Source: Lepidurus packardi
Lineage: Eukaryota > Arthropoda > Branchiopoda > Notostraca > Triopsidae
Direction of reading: 5' to 3'
NCBI GenBank assembly: GCA_023053545.1
Contig: JAKZAN010000001.1
Location: 11,920,024 to 11,984,023 of the forward strand
Length of the DNA: 64,000 nucleotides
In this document: positions 47,941-60,783 of the stretch, piece by piece
How the letters are laid out: every line of letters begins with the position of its first letter
How positions within the stretch are numbered: position 1 is the stretch's first letter
Program-made: the position numbers and the translations under genes
The notes under the pieces: generated by a model
The model's database searches: none
What the model saw: the letters and a program-made list of their open reading frames with translations, nothing else
Told to the model about the DNA's origin: nothing

Positions 47941-48200
47941 AAAAAACGTCAAGGTTGTCTACTGTGCTGTATTTTTGCCGTGTAATAACACTTCTGGGTA
48001 TAGTATAGTGCATGGAGGATTGTTTTCTTACCCTAAAGAAGAAAGTAATAGGAGACAGCAATGGATCTCAGAAGTAAAAGTAAAAAGGACCCGTCTAGAT
48101 TTTATGGTTGTCTAAAGTACCAATATGTGTTTTCGATTACCCATTTTACTGCCGATCAATATGACGTAAGTGGTTATCGTCAATTAGCCATGGGATTTCG
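47941..48200 (+). pseudogene. Broken THAP zinc-finger domain relic
   Basis: The first frame gives YCAVFLPCNN (Cys pair), GGLFSYPKEE (the conserved Pro) and RRQQWISEVK (the conserved Trp). The frame then shifts by one base around the A-rich 48075-48090. The next frame gives KKDPSRF, YVFSITHFTADQYDVSGYR, which fits the second half of THAP (normally VCSxHF followed by a Tyr/Phe-rich stretch). The third zinc ligand Cys is replaced by Phe, the His is kept. THAP is a C2CH DNA-binding finger shared with P-element-type transposases. With both a frameshift and a lost ligand this is most likely a dead gene or transposon fragment; no transposase catalytic domain was seen nearby. Confidence 0.55.
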
Positions 48201-51200
48201 AACCAAAAAACAAGACAAGCCATTAATAATCTACAATTCAATTCAATAATCATGAGGCCATTAACAGTTCTTGTTCTTCTAGTGCAACAAGGTTTATGGT
48301 AACTAATAATAATTGAGTTGAGATTAATAAAGTTAGGGTCAAGCTAAATTAGTTAATTTCGCTGTAAAGAACACTTGAAAGCTGGCCGTTATAGCGAACT
48401 TGTCCGTTTGCTCACTGCAACGGAACGAAGTGAACCCGCCGGCAAATTCCGTTATTTTAATAACGCAGTTAGTATTTCGCGCTCTATTACTCTACTTCCT
48501 TAAGATGAGGTTGTTGTACAGATCTATTTAAGTTTGTATTGTCTTTGTCTCCACTTTCTTCGTTTCGAGTAGTTAAGTTGTGTTTGTCTTTGTCTACTTT
48601 CTTCGTTTAGAGTCTTAGCTGTACGTACTAGTACTTGGAAGTTGAAGGGGCAAACTCTGTATTTCGCATGGAGTACACATCTAGTAGCCGGTACAGAATT
48701 CACCTAAGGTCTAATATAAAGCTCTAGAAGCGCTCCCACCCTAAAAAGTGCATGAACTATCCTTGTCCGAAGGGTCTGGTTACTGTGGTTGTGGAGTATC
48801 AGGAAAAATGGACACTAGGAGTAAAGAAAAATGAAGAAGGAAACCCGAAATGAAAATGAAAATAAAACAAAAAGTTGGAAAAAAAGAAGTTCTGTTGGAG
48901 TTTCTACTTAACAAGCACGCGGATACCCAACCGAGTTAGTTAGTTACTTTTATTTTTATCATGTGTTCTCTCCCTTTTGTTTCCTAACATATTATATTAA
49001 AAAAAATAGGAAAAAATTCTGGATAGATGGGTTCAAACGTGTACTAGCTTCACATACTTTCCCAGGGTTTTTAAGTGTGATACAAGAAGTATTAAAGAAA
49101 GGAAAAGCTTGATGAAGTGGCTCAGGGAAGAAGAAGACCACACTAAAAAAAAACCTCTCGAAGAAGTATACATACATTTTTTTGTATTCTTAACGTTCTT
49201 CCGCAGGGCTTTACGTGAGATAGCAAAAGGATCGTGAACCGTGATTAATTTGGACTTGGAGGAAGGAAGCGCATTTGCCGGCTTTTCTGGGACTCTTCCT
49301 TTTTTTTTTCTTTCCTTCATTGTGGAAACTCGCCCCCATAACACAAAGGGTTAATTTCTTGCTCAGGGGTGCTTAAGTTCGCGATAAAGATCTTTCCACC
49401 ACATTATGCTTCCTATGTAAATTTCTTGTCAAACTTTTTTTTCTTACCTTCTAAAAGTTTTTTTTTTGATGATGCTTGTGCTAAGTCAAACTCAAACTTG
49501 TCTTCAACACTTCCGTTTACGAGCCCTGCAATGCAGTGTAAGCCGCGGAGAACACGGCCAACACTTAAAACACGGTTTGTTCTCTTCCGTGACTCTTTGC
49601 GACTCTTTGGGAGAACGAGAACACTGCGACACCAGAATGGGTCGTGTAGTGTAGTACATGTCACATCATCCGATGGGTTTCAGTACAGTAACAAGATTGG
49701 GTCGTATACACTTAACCCCCTTTCTCCCCCTCCGCTCCGTAAAAACAGAACAGTCAAGTCAAGTGTGTACAAAAGAGGGGGGAGGTTTTTGTGGAAAGTC
49801 GTTGGCGTAAGCAGTACGTGTACTTTTACCAACTCTTACGTGTTGTTGGACGTACGTACGTACATGCGGGGCGAAAGTGCTAACTTGTACTGATTGGTCT
49901 CATGTACTTTGAGGATTCCTTGGGGAAACTTCAAAACGAGCATTGGGTTTGATTTCGCCAAAAAGCGCCCCGTTCGGCTTCAAACGACGTCACGTTGTAT
50001 ACCCCGGGCGTGCTTGGAACAGCCACACGATGCCACACGAGGGCAAGAATGAAAATTTGAGGAAAGGCATGGTTGGGCCTTGGCGGGGATTTTCCAAAAG
50101 TATTACAGGCCCTTCTTGCTTTCCTTGCTCCCACAGTATCTGTGTATACTTTTAGTCCCTTTTTGGGGTGTTTTTAGTAAACCTTTGCCTGCACTTGGTG
50201 CTCTTATCGATCTGGAACCCATCTCTTTTGCCACTGTAAAGATAAAAGGTGATTGGGTTATAAAGGTCACCTAAAGGAGTATGACATTTTCAACACTTGT
50301 GTCTTTTTCGGTTATTTCCCAGGGAAATTCTTTTGTTGTTTGCGTGTGTTTTGGGGCGGGAAATAAAAAGTGTTGTAGGTCAGATGGCTATCACGTCATA
50401 CGGGTAAAAGATGCTGGTCGGCTATTTACTCAGACGAGGTTGCTTTACCGCATAGCCCGTGGGGGAACGGAGTAAGCTCTCTGGCTCCGTCTTCTCCTTT
50501 TTTCTTTTTTATTCCCTTGGCGTTTGACGGGGGGGGGGGGGGGGGGGGGTGGAATCGATAGAAGAAAGAGAGCCTTCTCTTGGCCGGCAGCGTGTATTAT
50601 ATGTCCAGACAAATGTTGGAAGCTTAAAGTCTCTCTCTCTTTTGGTCTTGCTCTGCTTTTTTTACTACGAGGCTGTCCAAAGATTTCCAAGTCGTTTGCT
50701 TACAATCAAAACTTCCGAAGTTATTCTTCATTTTTTATTTCATAGCTGCCCGTAGTTCTTATAACCACGCAAGAAGTTTATATAACTACAGTTAAAAAGT
50801 ACCAATTCATTAGCTAAATTAGCCTTAGGGCTTATTAATTTAGTTTTCTATGACACGATAGCATAGGTACATATATACCTAAATGCATCTAACTAATTGT
50901 TATTAGAATTTAGAAATAGATTACACACCACCCATGCTGTGCAAGTCATCCCTGACACGCAAGCAATATTGTGAGCTCCCTAGCGGGTGAAAAATTGTTC
51001 GTTTCCGAGCTTTCAACGCGGCACGCATAGGCGGATGAAGAATGATTTGTTCCGAAGCTTTTAAAGCGGCATGCATAGGCGTGTGTGCCGAGATGAGGAT
51101 AACAAACAATACAACGCTGTAAATTTAGTGTACCAAATGCGATCGGAATATGATTACGAATGTCGTGCATGGAATGAAAAGTGGAAGTTCCTCCTCTAAT

Positions 51201-52405
51201 CTAACGATGTATTACGCTGTTCGAAAGCAATTTTATTTTTTCTTATGCAAACATAATAGCGGGGCTTTATAGGAATGCGCGACACTTGTGAAAAGTACAG
51301 CATTTAGAACACTTGTAAATTGCAGGGTTACGGGTTAAACTAAAAAAGCTTCGCATGCATTCTTCCTCATCGCTGGCTGAATGCCCAGTTCCCATAATAG
51401 TCGAGCTGGATATACGCGGAAAACACGCCATCGTTAACGAGAAAGAGAGTGGGAATATACCTTTTATTTTCTATTTTTTTATGTTTCCAGACTAAAAAGG
51501 GGAAGTACGGGAAGAAGAATTTTTTGTCTCCTGAGATGGAATTATTTATCTCTCCTTATCGTGTGCCTAGCCTATCCCGAAATATATAAAACATGGAAAA
51601 AATAAAGTAAAGTGGTTTGGAAACAGCCAGGATGCATGTTATTGAATTGAGATATACGATATATAGGATTTGGGCTAACCATGAAGCGTCCTTTTTGAGC
51701 ACTGTTAAAAACATAAATAGAATGCGTAAGTGAAAGAGTCTTTTGACACTATAAAAATCCTGTTACGTCTCTGTTAAGGTCGAGGCCCCTGTTCTGAGTA
51801 ATGGCGGCCGGGACGCTTGACGCGTGTCGTTTGCGCGCCAAAACTCGTGGAAGACAGCTCAATCCCCTTTTTGTTTATGATCCCTTATAATGATCGCTTC
51901 TAAAGCTTTGTGTAAACCGTATGACACTCGGGGTTTGTTACTTAATCAATTGTTGGTGTAGCTCATTCCCGTTAATGAATTTTAGCATAATTAAGGGTAA
52001 AGGATTTATTAAATAATTTCTTTAGTAAAGGATTTCTTGTTGACTTATATGAAACATGTTCGCGCTGTGGAAGAAATAGAGGCTAACAGGGTAATTTATA
52101 GCTAACAAGCCTAGGTATAATGCTACGATGATATTTTCCTCAGTTCAGATGATTGAGAGGAAAAAAAATAATAGAAAGATTAAGTGGGCAAGAATCGTCA
52201 AGGGAGCTTGTTAATCTGGATTTCTTTTCCACATAGACCACCCTTGGAGTTCAGAGTTTTTTGGGATTTATACCTTTTAATTGGGTAGACTTTTTAAGAG
52301 TTAGGATTAGTTACTGGCATTAATTTTGAAAAGTGTTACATTTTAAAGTAGATTTGTAGAATACAGGTTTTAAAATTTAACTCTGTTTTTAAAAAACAGG
52401 GTACT
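48201..52405. other. Gene-poor region before the cuticle protein gene
   Basis: No exon I can support. The longest frame, near 49.4-49.9 kb, shows no domain or conserved composition. There is a 21-nt G run at 50529-50549 and a short tandem repeat at about 50990-51085. The latter has two units of about 48-51 bp containing GCATAGGCG and AAAGC/CAACGCGGCA. Confidence 0.4.
50529..50549 (+). repeat. 21-nt uninterrupted G run
   Basis: A pure G homopolymer able to form a G-quadruplex. Shorter G or C runs of 12-16 nt occur near 1950, 4350, 7670, 61020 and 63130. Confidence 0.9.
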
Positions 52406-52411
52406 TTTATT
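52406..52411 (-). terminator. Polyadenylation signal of the cuticle protein gene
   Basis: AATAAA on the minus strand, about 100 nt past the stop codon. A near-perfect CTGTTTTT/AAAAAACAG palindrome lies just beyond it. Confidence 0.6.
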
Positions 52412-52508
52412 GTCAACAAACCCCAAATCGTAAGTTCATCATTTACGCTCATCACAGCACTGTCCAAGTCGTTTTCATGCAGAATGGGAACCGAACCGCA
52501 CCGCTTAT

Positions 52509-52925
52509 TTAAGCGGAGTAGTATCCGGCACCATAAGCTCCGTAGGGCAAAGCGCTGTAACCGTAAGCGGGGACGGCGGAATGGGCGACGGGAGCAAAGG
52601 CATGAGCGACGGTGTAGGGGACAGCGTAGGGAGCAGCGTAAGGCTGAGCGACGGGGACGGGCACGGGCACGTTGCGGTAGGTGTACTCGGGTTGTTGGAC
52701 GGTGTATTCCTGCTTGATGGTCTTCACTTCAGCGGGCTCATAGCTCACTTTGGGCAACAGAGGGGCACCCAGACCACCGGCTCCCAAAAAGACGGGTTGG
52801 GCAGCAGCCACAGCCAAAACTGCGAAGAGAGCGATCTAATGTTTACAAAACAAAGGGGAAACAAAGTTTAAATGATTAAAAGGTTCTGAATTATCCGTTT
52901 TGAATTAACTTACCAGCTTGTACAT
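52509..52925 (-). CDS. Small secreted cuticle protein, Ala/Pro/Tyr/Val-rich
   Basis: A 12-nt first coding exon (52914-52925, MYKL) splices to 52509-52835, giving 112 aa. The N-terminus MYKLIALFAVLAVAAAQP is a classic signal peptide, and an intron directly after the first codons is typical of arthropod cuticle protein genes. The mature part is low-complexity: TVQQPEYTYRNVPVPVPV, then repeated PYAAPYAVPYTVAH and a Gly/Tyr-rich end (YGAYGAGYYSA). No Rebers-Riddiford chitin-binding consensus is present, so it is a low-complexity structural cuticle protein, possibly cross-linked through its tyrosines. A TATA box stands 82 nt upstream of the ATG. Confidence 0.85.
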
Positions 52926-53006
52926 CTTGAATTGCGGAGAGAAGTGAAGACTTGGTAAGTCAGTAGAAGATGGTAGAACTGGTGCTGGTTTAGACGATCA
53001 TTTCAG

Positions 53007-53014
53007 CTTATATA
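53007..53014 (-). promoter_or_regulatory. TATA box of the cuticle protein gene
   Basis: TATATAAG on the minus strand, 82 nt upstream of the ATG. This leaves room for a start site about 30 nt downstream and a leader of roughly 50 nt. Strong TATA promoters are common for moult-regulated cuticle genes. Confidence 0.7.
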
Positions 53015-55029
53015 CAGTCGGAAAACCCTTTTCGGAAAACCTGCCTGCCTTTTGTTAGAAAGCCACACCTTACCCATAGGCTCTGTGCTAAGGTTAAGGT
53101 GCTTCACGATCTCCACCCGAACCTTCAATTACTCACCTTCTTGTTCTTTTCTTTGTTGTTTAATACCGACCTTTCCTGCTTTATAATGAACGCGGATGTC
53201 GTTTAAAAATGTGGTCGACCGGTCGACCTTGGATAGGTAAAGAGGGTGGACTGGCCTTGCACGCCCTGGACATAATTTCCTTATTTTTTTTATTATGCTG
53301 TGTACTATCTTTGGGCAGTCGTAAACGCCCTACTGCGAAATTTAGAGAGTGTGGTGGTGTAGTTGGTTTTTCGTTTTTCTGCTGGGTGCACTCTTATTGA
53401 TCGTCTTGGGTTAATTTACACGGTATTTAGTACCCTCATATTGTAAATGGAACATTCGCTTGAAGAGTCTCTACATAGAAGGCGCCGCATGCTTTAGCTT
53501 GTAGCTAAGCGTCGCTTTCCAGAAACACTCCACTCTGGCATGCATATTTTTGGAAAAAATAATAGGTAATTAGAAAAGCACAAGATTTGAAAGAAAAAAG
53601 AATGGTTACACGACATAAAGCTTCCTAAATCTGATACGATTCTAAATCTGCTGCGGCAAAAGTGACAGATTTAGATTAATATTATTTTACTGTATTATTG
53701 AAAGAAATCTATTGAAAAATAGAAAAGAATAGCATGAATAATGTTTTTTAAGATTTTTTTAAACAAAAATTGCGTATACCGCTAGTTCCGTGATTGCAGC
53801 CATACATTTTAAGTAAAATCTCGTGACAGCACAACAAGTAAATCACTGCAATGACAGTAATACGTCAACACAAGAAGAATGACAGTTGCACATGAAAAAC
53901 TTTCTCCGAAATATTCTGAAAAATGGAAATGGAATTCCCCAGTTACGCCAAAAAAGTAAAGGTTACGACATTTGGAAAGGTTTTGGGTCTCTCAAAGCAT
54001 GAATTTGTTACATGACATGAATATTTTTAACGAAAATTTGCCTTCCCATTGGGGGTAACAGTTATCAGATGCCGAAGGTTTATGCGCAGAAGCCATGCGC
54101 GTTCAAGCACACCCAGTTTAGTTACAGAACAAGTACAGCCATCTTTTGAGAATTAAGATACGTTAAACCTTGTAATAAAATGCTGGGGTTCTTAAAGAGT
54201 CTGTAGAAGGTTCCTTAAGAAAAAGTGTTGGAATTAGAAGAGTGAGATAGACATGATCGATAAACTGTTGTTCGGATCAAGCAGATGTAGATCAAGGGGG
54301 TTTTCTGTCTTCAAAGCTTGGAATACATGCATAAGGAGTGTCTTCTTGGCACTGTGTCAAACTGGCAGTAGAATTCCATGAAAGAAAGACGAGAGACCAG
54401 AGCAAGAGAGGGAGAGAGATAATATTCTGAAGACAGAAAGATCAGAGGGAACCCAAGAAAGGTAAATGTATTCACGCGGGAAACTTTGTCAGAGGTGCTG
54501 AATAACTTGAATTATTGAGTTCGAATACAAGAGAAAGGGGATAGCAAAGTTTTTTCTACTTTTTATGACTAAAAGGAATGTAGCAACTATTAAATTCTAC
54601 GTTTAAGAAAAGGAAAAACAGGGGGAAGGTGGCAGAACATAAACGGCAAAGGGGACATGTTTTTATTATCGATCGTGTGTGAGTGGGCTTTGGGGAATAT
54701 TGGAGCAGTTTGCATTATTTGTAGAAAGAAATGAAAAAAATAGAAAAATTTTTGTTTTAAACATAGTAGCAGTGAAGGTTTTCTCTAACATTTGTTTTCG
54801 TCTTACAGACGTGACCGACAATATACTTCCAAGTTTCCATGCCGATGCTGCCGTGCAATTTAGCATACCTTACGCATATAGGTATGCAAAAATAGAATTA
54901 AAAATTGTCTAAAATTATTTAACATTTTAAATATATATTTTTGTATTATATTAGTTTTAACTAAATTTTTCAGTGTAGTGTTATTGGACGAATGTGTTTG
55001 AGTAATATATCTTTCTTGCGTTGTTGCAG
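53015..55029. other. Gene-poor region upstream of the cuticle protein gene
   Basis: No supported coding exon. It holds one copy of the dispersed 27-bp GC-rich sequence (54079-54105). A stretch bounded by CTTACAG and ATAG|GTATGC (about 54809-54881) looks splice-flanked and could be a non-coding leader exon of the candidate at 55030. Confidence 0.35.
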
Positions 55030-55094
55030 GCTTTGGTTTTAACCACCTATGTCGATTCTTGACCTCATAATCCTCGTCTTTTGGCTTTCCGTGG
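55030..55094 (+). CDS. Possible orphan first coding exon with signal peptide
   Basis: A strong acceptor (CTTTCTTGCGTTGTTGCAG) precedes it and a strong donor (GTGAGT) ends it. The ATG at 55049 opens MSILDLIILVFWLSV, which looks like the hydrophobic core of a signal peptide, and the exon ends one base into a codon. I found no phase-compatible continuation in the following 9 kb. The gene would therefore have to continue across a long intron beyond the window, or the exon is chance. Confidence 0.3.
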
Positions 55095-57272
55095 GTGAGT
55101 CAAGGCTTTTTATTGTTTTACTAACGGTTTTTGTGCCTGTCCACGTGGTTCGTTAACTAAACGATGAACCGCGAACTGAAGTTCGGGTTCGACTGTTAGG
55201 CTATACTAATGACTTTGAAAGACTTGTCGCAATGTTGGGATCGGATTGAATAAGTTAACTTTAAACGAAGTCATACGCTGCTCCAAGTCTTCTTTGGAAT
55301 ATGTTTGAAAGCATACCTGAACTTCTATAATCCCTTTACGGAATTCGCAAACCCCATAAGCCCATTATACCAAAGGCTTTTGGGTCGGAGAAAAAGTTGT
55401 CATAATTTTGCTGGTGTTTTTAGAAAGTTATATTTATTCATTTAATGCATCAATTTATTGTTTCAGTCAAATTCAATTCAACGACTTGCGTTCAAACTTT
55501 GCTTTTATAAGTGATGACAGTAAGTGAGATATAAAAGCACTCCTATATAAGAATTCTGAACGTTTTTGTGAAGTTTGTTAACGGTAATGAAGATAACATT
55601 AAAATTAAGGGCATAACGCTTTCACTTTTTAAATATTTGCCCCAACTAATTTATTTAAAAGGCAACTTCATTATGCAGCTACTCGAGATAAACAAGATGG
55701 CAAGTCTCTATTACTATTAATCCCTAGGTATTAATTTACTGTAATTTTTAAAATTAGTTTCAAGTAATTTGGATGCATGGTTATAAAGTTATCGTAAATG
55801 CTGAAATGCTTATCAGAACGCCATCTAGTGACAGTAAGAAAGGATGGGAAAACAACAGAGGAACTGCAAAGTGGGCTGTGCTGCTCTCTTCTGCTGAGTG
55901 GTGTAAGTTGTAGCGTCTTTTGATTTAAAGATCTTCTAGTATACCAAGATCTTGTAGTCCTACATAGGTGGCTCTGCTAGCTGTAACTTCGGAATATCTA
56001 CAACGGTCTTACGTTCAGCAGTATATCCTACTTCCCGCCAAGCAGCCTTCTCAATTTGTTTCTTTACACTGAAAATATGTTGGCATCTTGGAAATTTAAC
56101 TGTCCAGTCTTGCGAAAGACATAATTCACAATTGTTTGACTGAAGTAGTAACTATACTCATATTGGTGTAATTATTCGCGTTTATATTTCAACTGCTATT
56201 TTCACGCCATTCATAATCCCATATCACCGAAAACGTGTTTATTAGCGTCAAAACGTCAAACTTGGCGTCACTCCTATATTTTACGCTTACTTTTCGAAAA
56301 TTTTCCTGCAACAGGTCCCTTAGGTCGATATAACCATACTTAATAGCTGTAGCATTACTTACAACTGAGCTTAATAGTTATGTTGTGATGACTGCGAGCC
56401 AAAAGATTCAACACGGGCTTATCGTGTCATCACAAGATGGCGCTGCCTTCCCCGTAGTACACATGCAACTCACTAGAGAGTGCCTACGGTCTTCTTTTTT
56501 AAAACTTGGGAAATTGTAACCGATCAATAAATAGTTTCAACTTTAGCAAAAAAAAACTAGCCAAATTACAAGGCCACTCCTCCACTCCAAGGTCTTAACG
56601 ATCCCAATGTATACGTAACCTTAGCGGATTGAAGTTGATCGATTTAATGTTACAGATTAACTAGGGTAAGACTTGGCATGTTCACTGCAAGTTAACATAC
56701 ATTATACCTTTCGAGGGGAACATGGCCCACACAATATCCCTTCAAAAATGATCTTATGAATGCGGACAATGGATTGTGTGTCCACAATGTTGACATTCTC
56801 CATTCCCGTATTATGCATCTATATAGCAAACAGTATCATTTCGTACAACAAAATGTTTTATGTATCTATCTATGCATATATAATAATCACGTTATTCTGC
56901 CATCACGTGTTGTTCAATAATAGTTCAAAAGACCGAAAACACTCATTGCTTGCGCCCCTTCACTGGGCTTCACAAGAGGGAGACAGGGGAAATGCGTCAC
57001 ACCATCTAGTCTACAATAGAATCGTCTGACAGATTAATTTGTCAATTAAACAATGCATAGTAACTCCCATGTAATATTAATTTGTTTATCACTTCCTTAG
57101 CTGTCTCCCTAACCTTTTTGACGCTATTTTGCCCCGTCTCTACGTTACAAGTCTTCAGTTGGCCCTGGGGACAAAAGCCCCAAAAAACACAGATTTATTA
57201 TTTGTCTCCCTTCCTTTGCTATGTAATTAGCTTTCACTTGGCTATGTATTGCCCCGAACACTGACAAGCTAT

Positions 57273-57444
<172 letters not shown>

Positions 57445-58000
57445 CCTTACCATTAAAAAAAAGAATTAATCCTGATTCCCAAGCCGCTTCAGATGTTCCA
57501 CTTCAGCCCCAACACACTCATACAACTCAGGAAAAATTATATATATTTTTTTTGAAGAGCGCTCATAACTCAAAACCATCCATGTAGTTCCTCATAGTAA
57601 GGGTGGAGTCTTTTGTTAGGTCTTCACTATTTTTCGTAAATTCGAATTGATAGCATTCTAAAGCTTCTTTAGAGGATCGATTCTCCCAACAACTTTTAAA
57701 CGCTTTCAAACCGAATAAGTCCAAAAACATTCGAAAAGGTACACGTGTAAAAAAAAGGTTAGGAAATACAACTCAACTCGCTGAATTTCTGCGCCCGAAA
57801 TGTAACAGCCTGATCCAAAAGAAGCGGGAGAGAAGAAGGGCATTGTTATATAGCGTTGGCAAGGTATAGAATAGTATGGTTCAAGCAATGTTACTGGTCA
57901 GGTTTAGACTAGGTCATGCATTACTATGTGAAGGTGCCCTGGAGAGTCGTGTCACGTCTCTACCGATGGATCTCGAGACAGTCGTTGGGAGCAGCGTTCT

Positions 58001-58001
<1 letters not shown>

Positions 58002-58031
<30 letters not shown>
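58002..58031 (+). repeat. 30-nt T homopolymer
   Basis: An uninterrupted poly(T); length may be affected by sequencing error. Confidence 0.85.
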
Positions 58032-58032
<1 letters not shown>

Positions 58033-58137
58033 TCTTGACGCATTTTTTTCTTACTTAAGAAAAAACTATCCCATCTTGTGATCTGGACCGGCTAGATGAA
58101 ATTTACTTGGAGTAATCTTTTTCTCCCACTTTTTTTT

Positions 58138-58174
58138 CAGTACCACCCCACCCCCCTTGAGTGGGGTGGTACTG
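58138..58174. repeat. Perfect 14-bp GC-rich hairpin
   Basis: CAGTACCACCCCAC (58138-58151) and its exact complement GTGGGGTGGTACTG (58161-58174) flank the loop CCCCCTTGA. Confidence 0.95.
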
Positions 58175-59401
58175 CCCCTTCTTAAAGCAACACACTTCCC
58201 TTCCTGTACCACCATCATTTTCGTTTGGAATGTGTTTCGCCGACTCGCGAGGCGAGTATTGGTGAAGCAAAAAAAGAACACGATACTTCCATGTCTAGAC
58301 GTAAAACGAAAGGTACAGTACGAATTTTCGAGTGTGTTTTTTGGGGAAGGTGGATATAAAATAAAAGTGGAAGTCGGGCCTACGGTTAGGATTCGTTCCG
58401 AGGAAGTCAGGAAGAGGAAGAAAGAAAAAAATTGAACAAAATGGAAGAAATGGGAGATAGAAATTAACGTTTTTTCTTCTTTTTTTATCGTGAAAGATGA
58501 CATGTGAAATGATGAAATCGAGATTTGGATCTCACCCCTGGAGACTGGATATCCTGTGTAAGGGGTTGGGATGGGATGGGCATGGCCTAATAAGGATGGA
58601 AAAGGAATGGAAATCCCTTATTTCGCATGCGGTTGTGTCAGCTTCCCGGAATTTGATACTTAATAGATAATGCGGTACGGTGCGACTTCGTGTGCAGAAT
58701 ATGGTTTCGCTTTTCGGTATTCTAAAAAATGGTACAAAGAAAAAGGGTGGATTGTTATTTTTTTTTTTTTTTAAGGAAAAGGGTGGTAAGGAATTTCTCG
58801 TCTTGTCTCTCTGATCAGGTTCTCAGTTAATTATGCATTGGATGCGTCTTTGGTTCCATTTCGTGCCGCCATTCCCCTTTGGAGAGGGATTTTTAGGATG
58901 AAAAAGGAAAGGAATCAGAATCAAATCGTCTGTAGGTAGTATAGATCTGTGTAAAGGGAAAACGGATAGAAAAAGTACCGGCTGAGCGGAACCACTGAAC
59001 CCTTGACCTGTCGGGGTCAAGTCTGTCTTACCCCCACCCTCAGTGTTGGGGACTAAGAGGGGAGCAAAAGGGTCAAATAGGTTCTGTTGAGAGGCATTAG
59101 GGTGCTTAAATCCTCCAAGGGTGGTTGATAGCTTTAAGTTTCGACTCAACGCTAGGAATTTAGCCCGAGTTAAAAGTTAATGTAGTATTCAAATTGCTAT
59201 ACCGATTAGTATACGAACATTGCTGTAAAAATAGTAAAATTGCTGTAGTAAGCTGTACCGATTTTTTTTTTATTTATTCAGGGTAGATTTCTCTAATGTC
59301 TTTGGTCAAATTGGTCCAAATCAGTTAAGGCTCCCGTACAGCTTAGCTCGTTTCTACTGAAGCTACCACTAGATGGCGCGCAGGGCTTATATGGGTGTAT
59401 A

Positions 59402-59426
59402 TGAACGCGCATTGCTTCTGCGCTTA
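59402..59426 (-). repeat. Dispersed 27-bp GC-rich sequence, copy 3
   Basis: The minus strand reads TAAGCGCAGAAG, CAATGCGCGTTCA, matching copies at 39403-39429 and 54079-54105 with a few changes. It lies 22 bp from a perfect CTCF-core match at 59366-59379. Confidence 0.7.
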
Positions 59427-60702
59427 AAGCGGCAAGGCGAATAACTTTATAACCACGTTCTCGATTAGCGTGAAAATTTTTCTGTTAAGTGCTCTAAGAT
59501 AACACTAGGACCTTACCGTTTCCAAACCGACAATTTTGCGTTTATTCGCATGGGTAAAAAAGTACTTTGCATTTCTCAAATTGGTGAAGGGATAAATAAG
59601 AAAAATAACATGTTTAGGCGTTGCTAATGATCATTAAATGTGTTACTGTCAAGAAGTTTTCACAAAAATTCCGCGTACTTTTTGCCTAAAACTGCTTCCG
59701 CCTTCCCCGTGCTATCGTGTCATAGAAAGCTAAGCTATGCATGAACTTTTAACCCAGGTTAGGTTCAAATGGAGTGGGAAAGAAATGCGTTCGCTTCTTT
59801 TGTTTTTCCCTAAATAAAACCGTCAGCATAAGAAGTTTCCAACTTTGGAAAGCACACTATATAGTATTATACGATTGATCTAAGATTTATTCATTTTTTT
59901 TTCTGGCTTAGATGAGTTTTGTAAAACAATGTTAAGGGAAAAAACAAAGTCAGGTCACAATATTTATAGTCTTTGCGTGGTAGCCTGACCTAACACTCCA
60001 AACACGGGTTTGGAATTCAACCCCCTGAAAAAAGGAACATAAAAAACACTTGACAAACCCCCAAAAAACTAGTATACGGGGGTATGGGATCGTATAATAG
60101 CACGCCAGGTTAGTTATATACACTCTTACACACAAAACAAACACATACACACGTCAGAAAGTTCAATCTTTGGCCTTATATTCCCCCAGTCCTTTCGTTT
60201 AATATTGGACATTAGACTTTCATACTTTTCGAGGTACACTGGGGGTTACCAAAACTTAACTTTTTTTATTTATGGTGTCGGTATCGTGTCCTCAGTGCCG
60301 GACTTTAGCTAAGTATTGTCCCCATAGTCTGCTATTATCTAGCTCCGAAAAACTTTTGTTCGAGAGGAAAATCCTTTTGCAAAAGATTATAAATGCCAAA
60401 ATTATACACGAGATTTGAATTCAAGATTTAATTCCACGCTTAAAATTAGAGAAAAAAAGAACTTAATAAAAGGCAAGCTCTTGCATTTTCCTTTTTGGGG
60501 GGATTTTTAACAGTAATTAACGGTATATCCCTCCGTTTGATGAGGTATCGGATGGAAACATTAAAAGTTTATCGACATAAGTCAAGGCCTATATAAGTGT
60601 GGTACTACATGGCTGCCTGACATGGTTTATTCCCTTTCTTGATACAACAGAACTTGCTAAAAATAAAATTATAAGTTGGGTTCATGCGCAATTCTATGCA
60701 GG

Positions 60703-60783
60703 GCAGGCCGGGGTAAGGCTACAAGTCCGGCCTGACGGAAAATCGTGTGCCTGCGTTACCTTTTTCACGTCTCCCAAGCTATG
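60703..60783 (+). repeat. Hairpin repeat family, copy A
   Basis: GCAGGCCGGGGTAAGGCTAC, then AAGTCCGGCCTGAC and, after a short gap, GCCTGCGTTACCTTTTTCAC. The GGCC...GGCC arms can pair. Confidence 0.75.

Noticed and set aside
49369-49893. 174-codon plus-strand open frame
   Set aside because: Starts with a non-ATG codon, composition unlike a folded protein, no motif, and overlapping open frames on the other strand.
50920-51110. Ankyrin-like TPMHAALKA repeats on the minus strand
   Set aside because: Only two short units created by a 48-51-bp tandem duplication; no further ankyrin consensus or open context.
55465-55520. Continuation exon for the signal-peptide exon at 55030
   Set aside because: A TTTCAG acceptor in the right phase gives VKFNSTTCVQTLLL and then TAA, with no following donor in frame.
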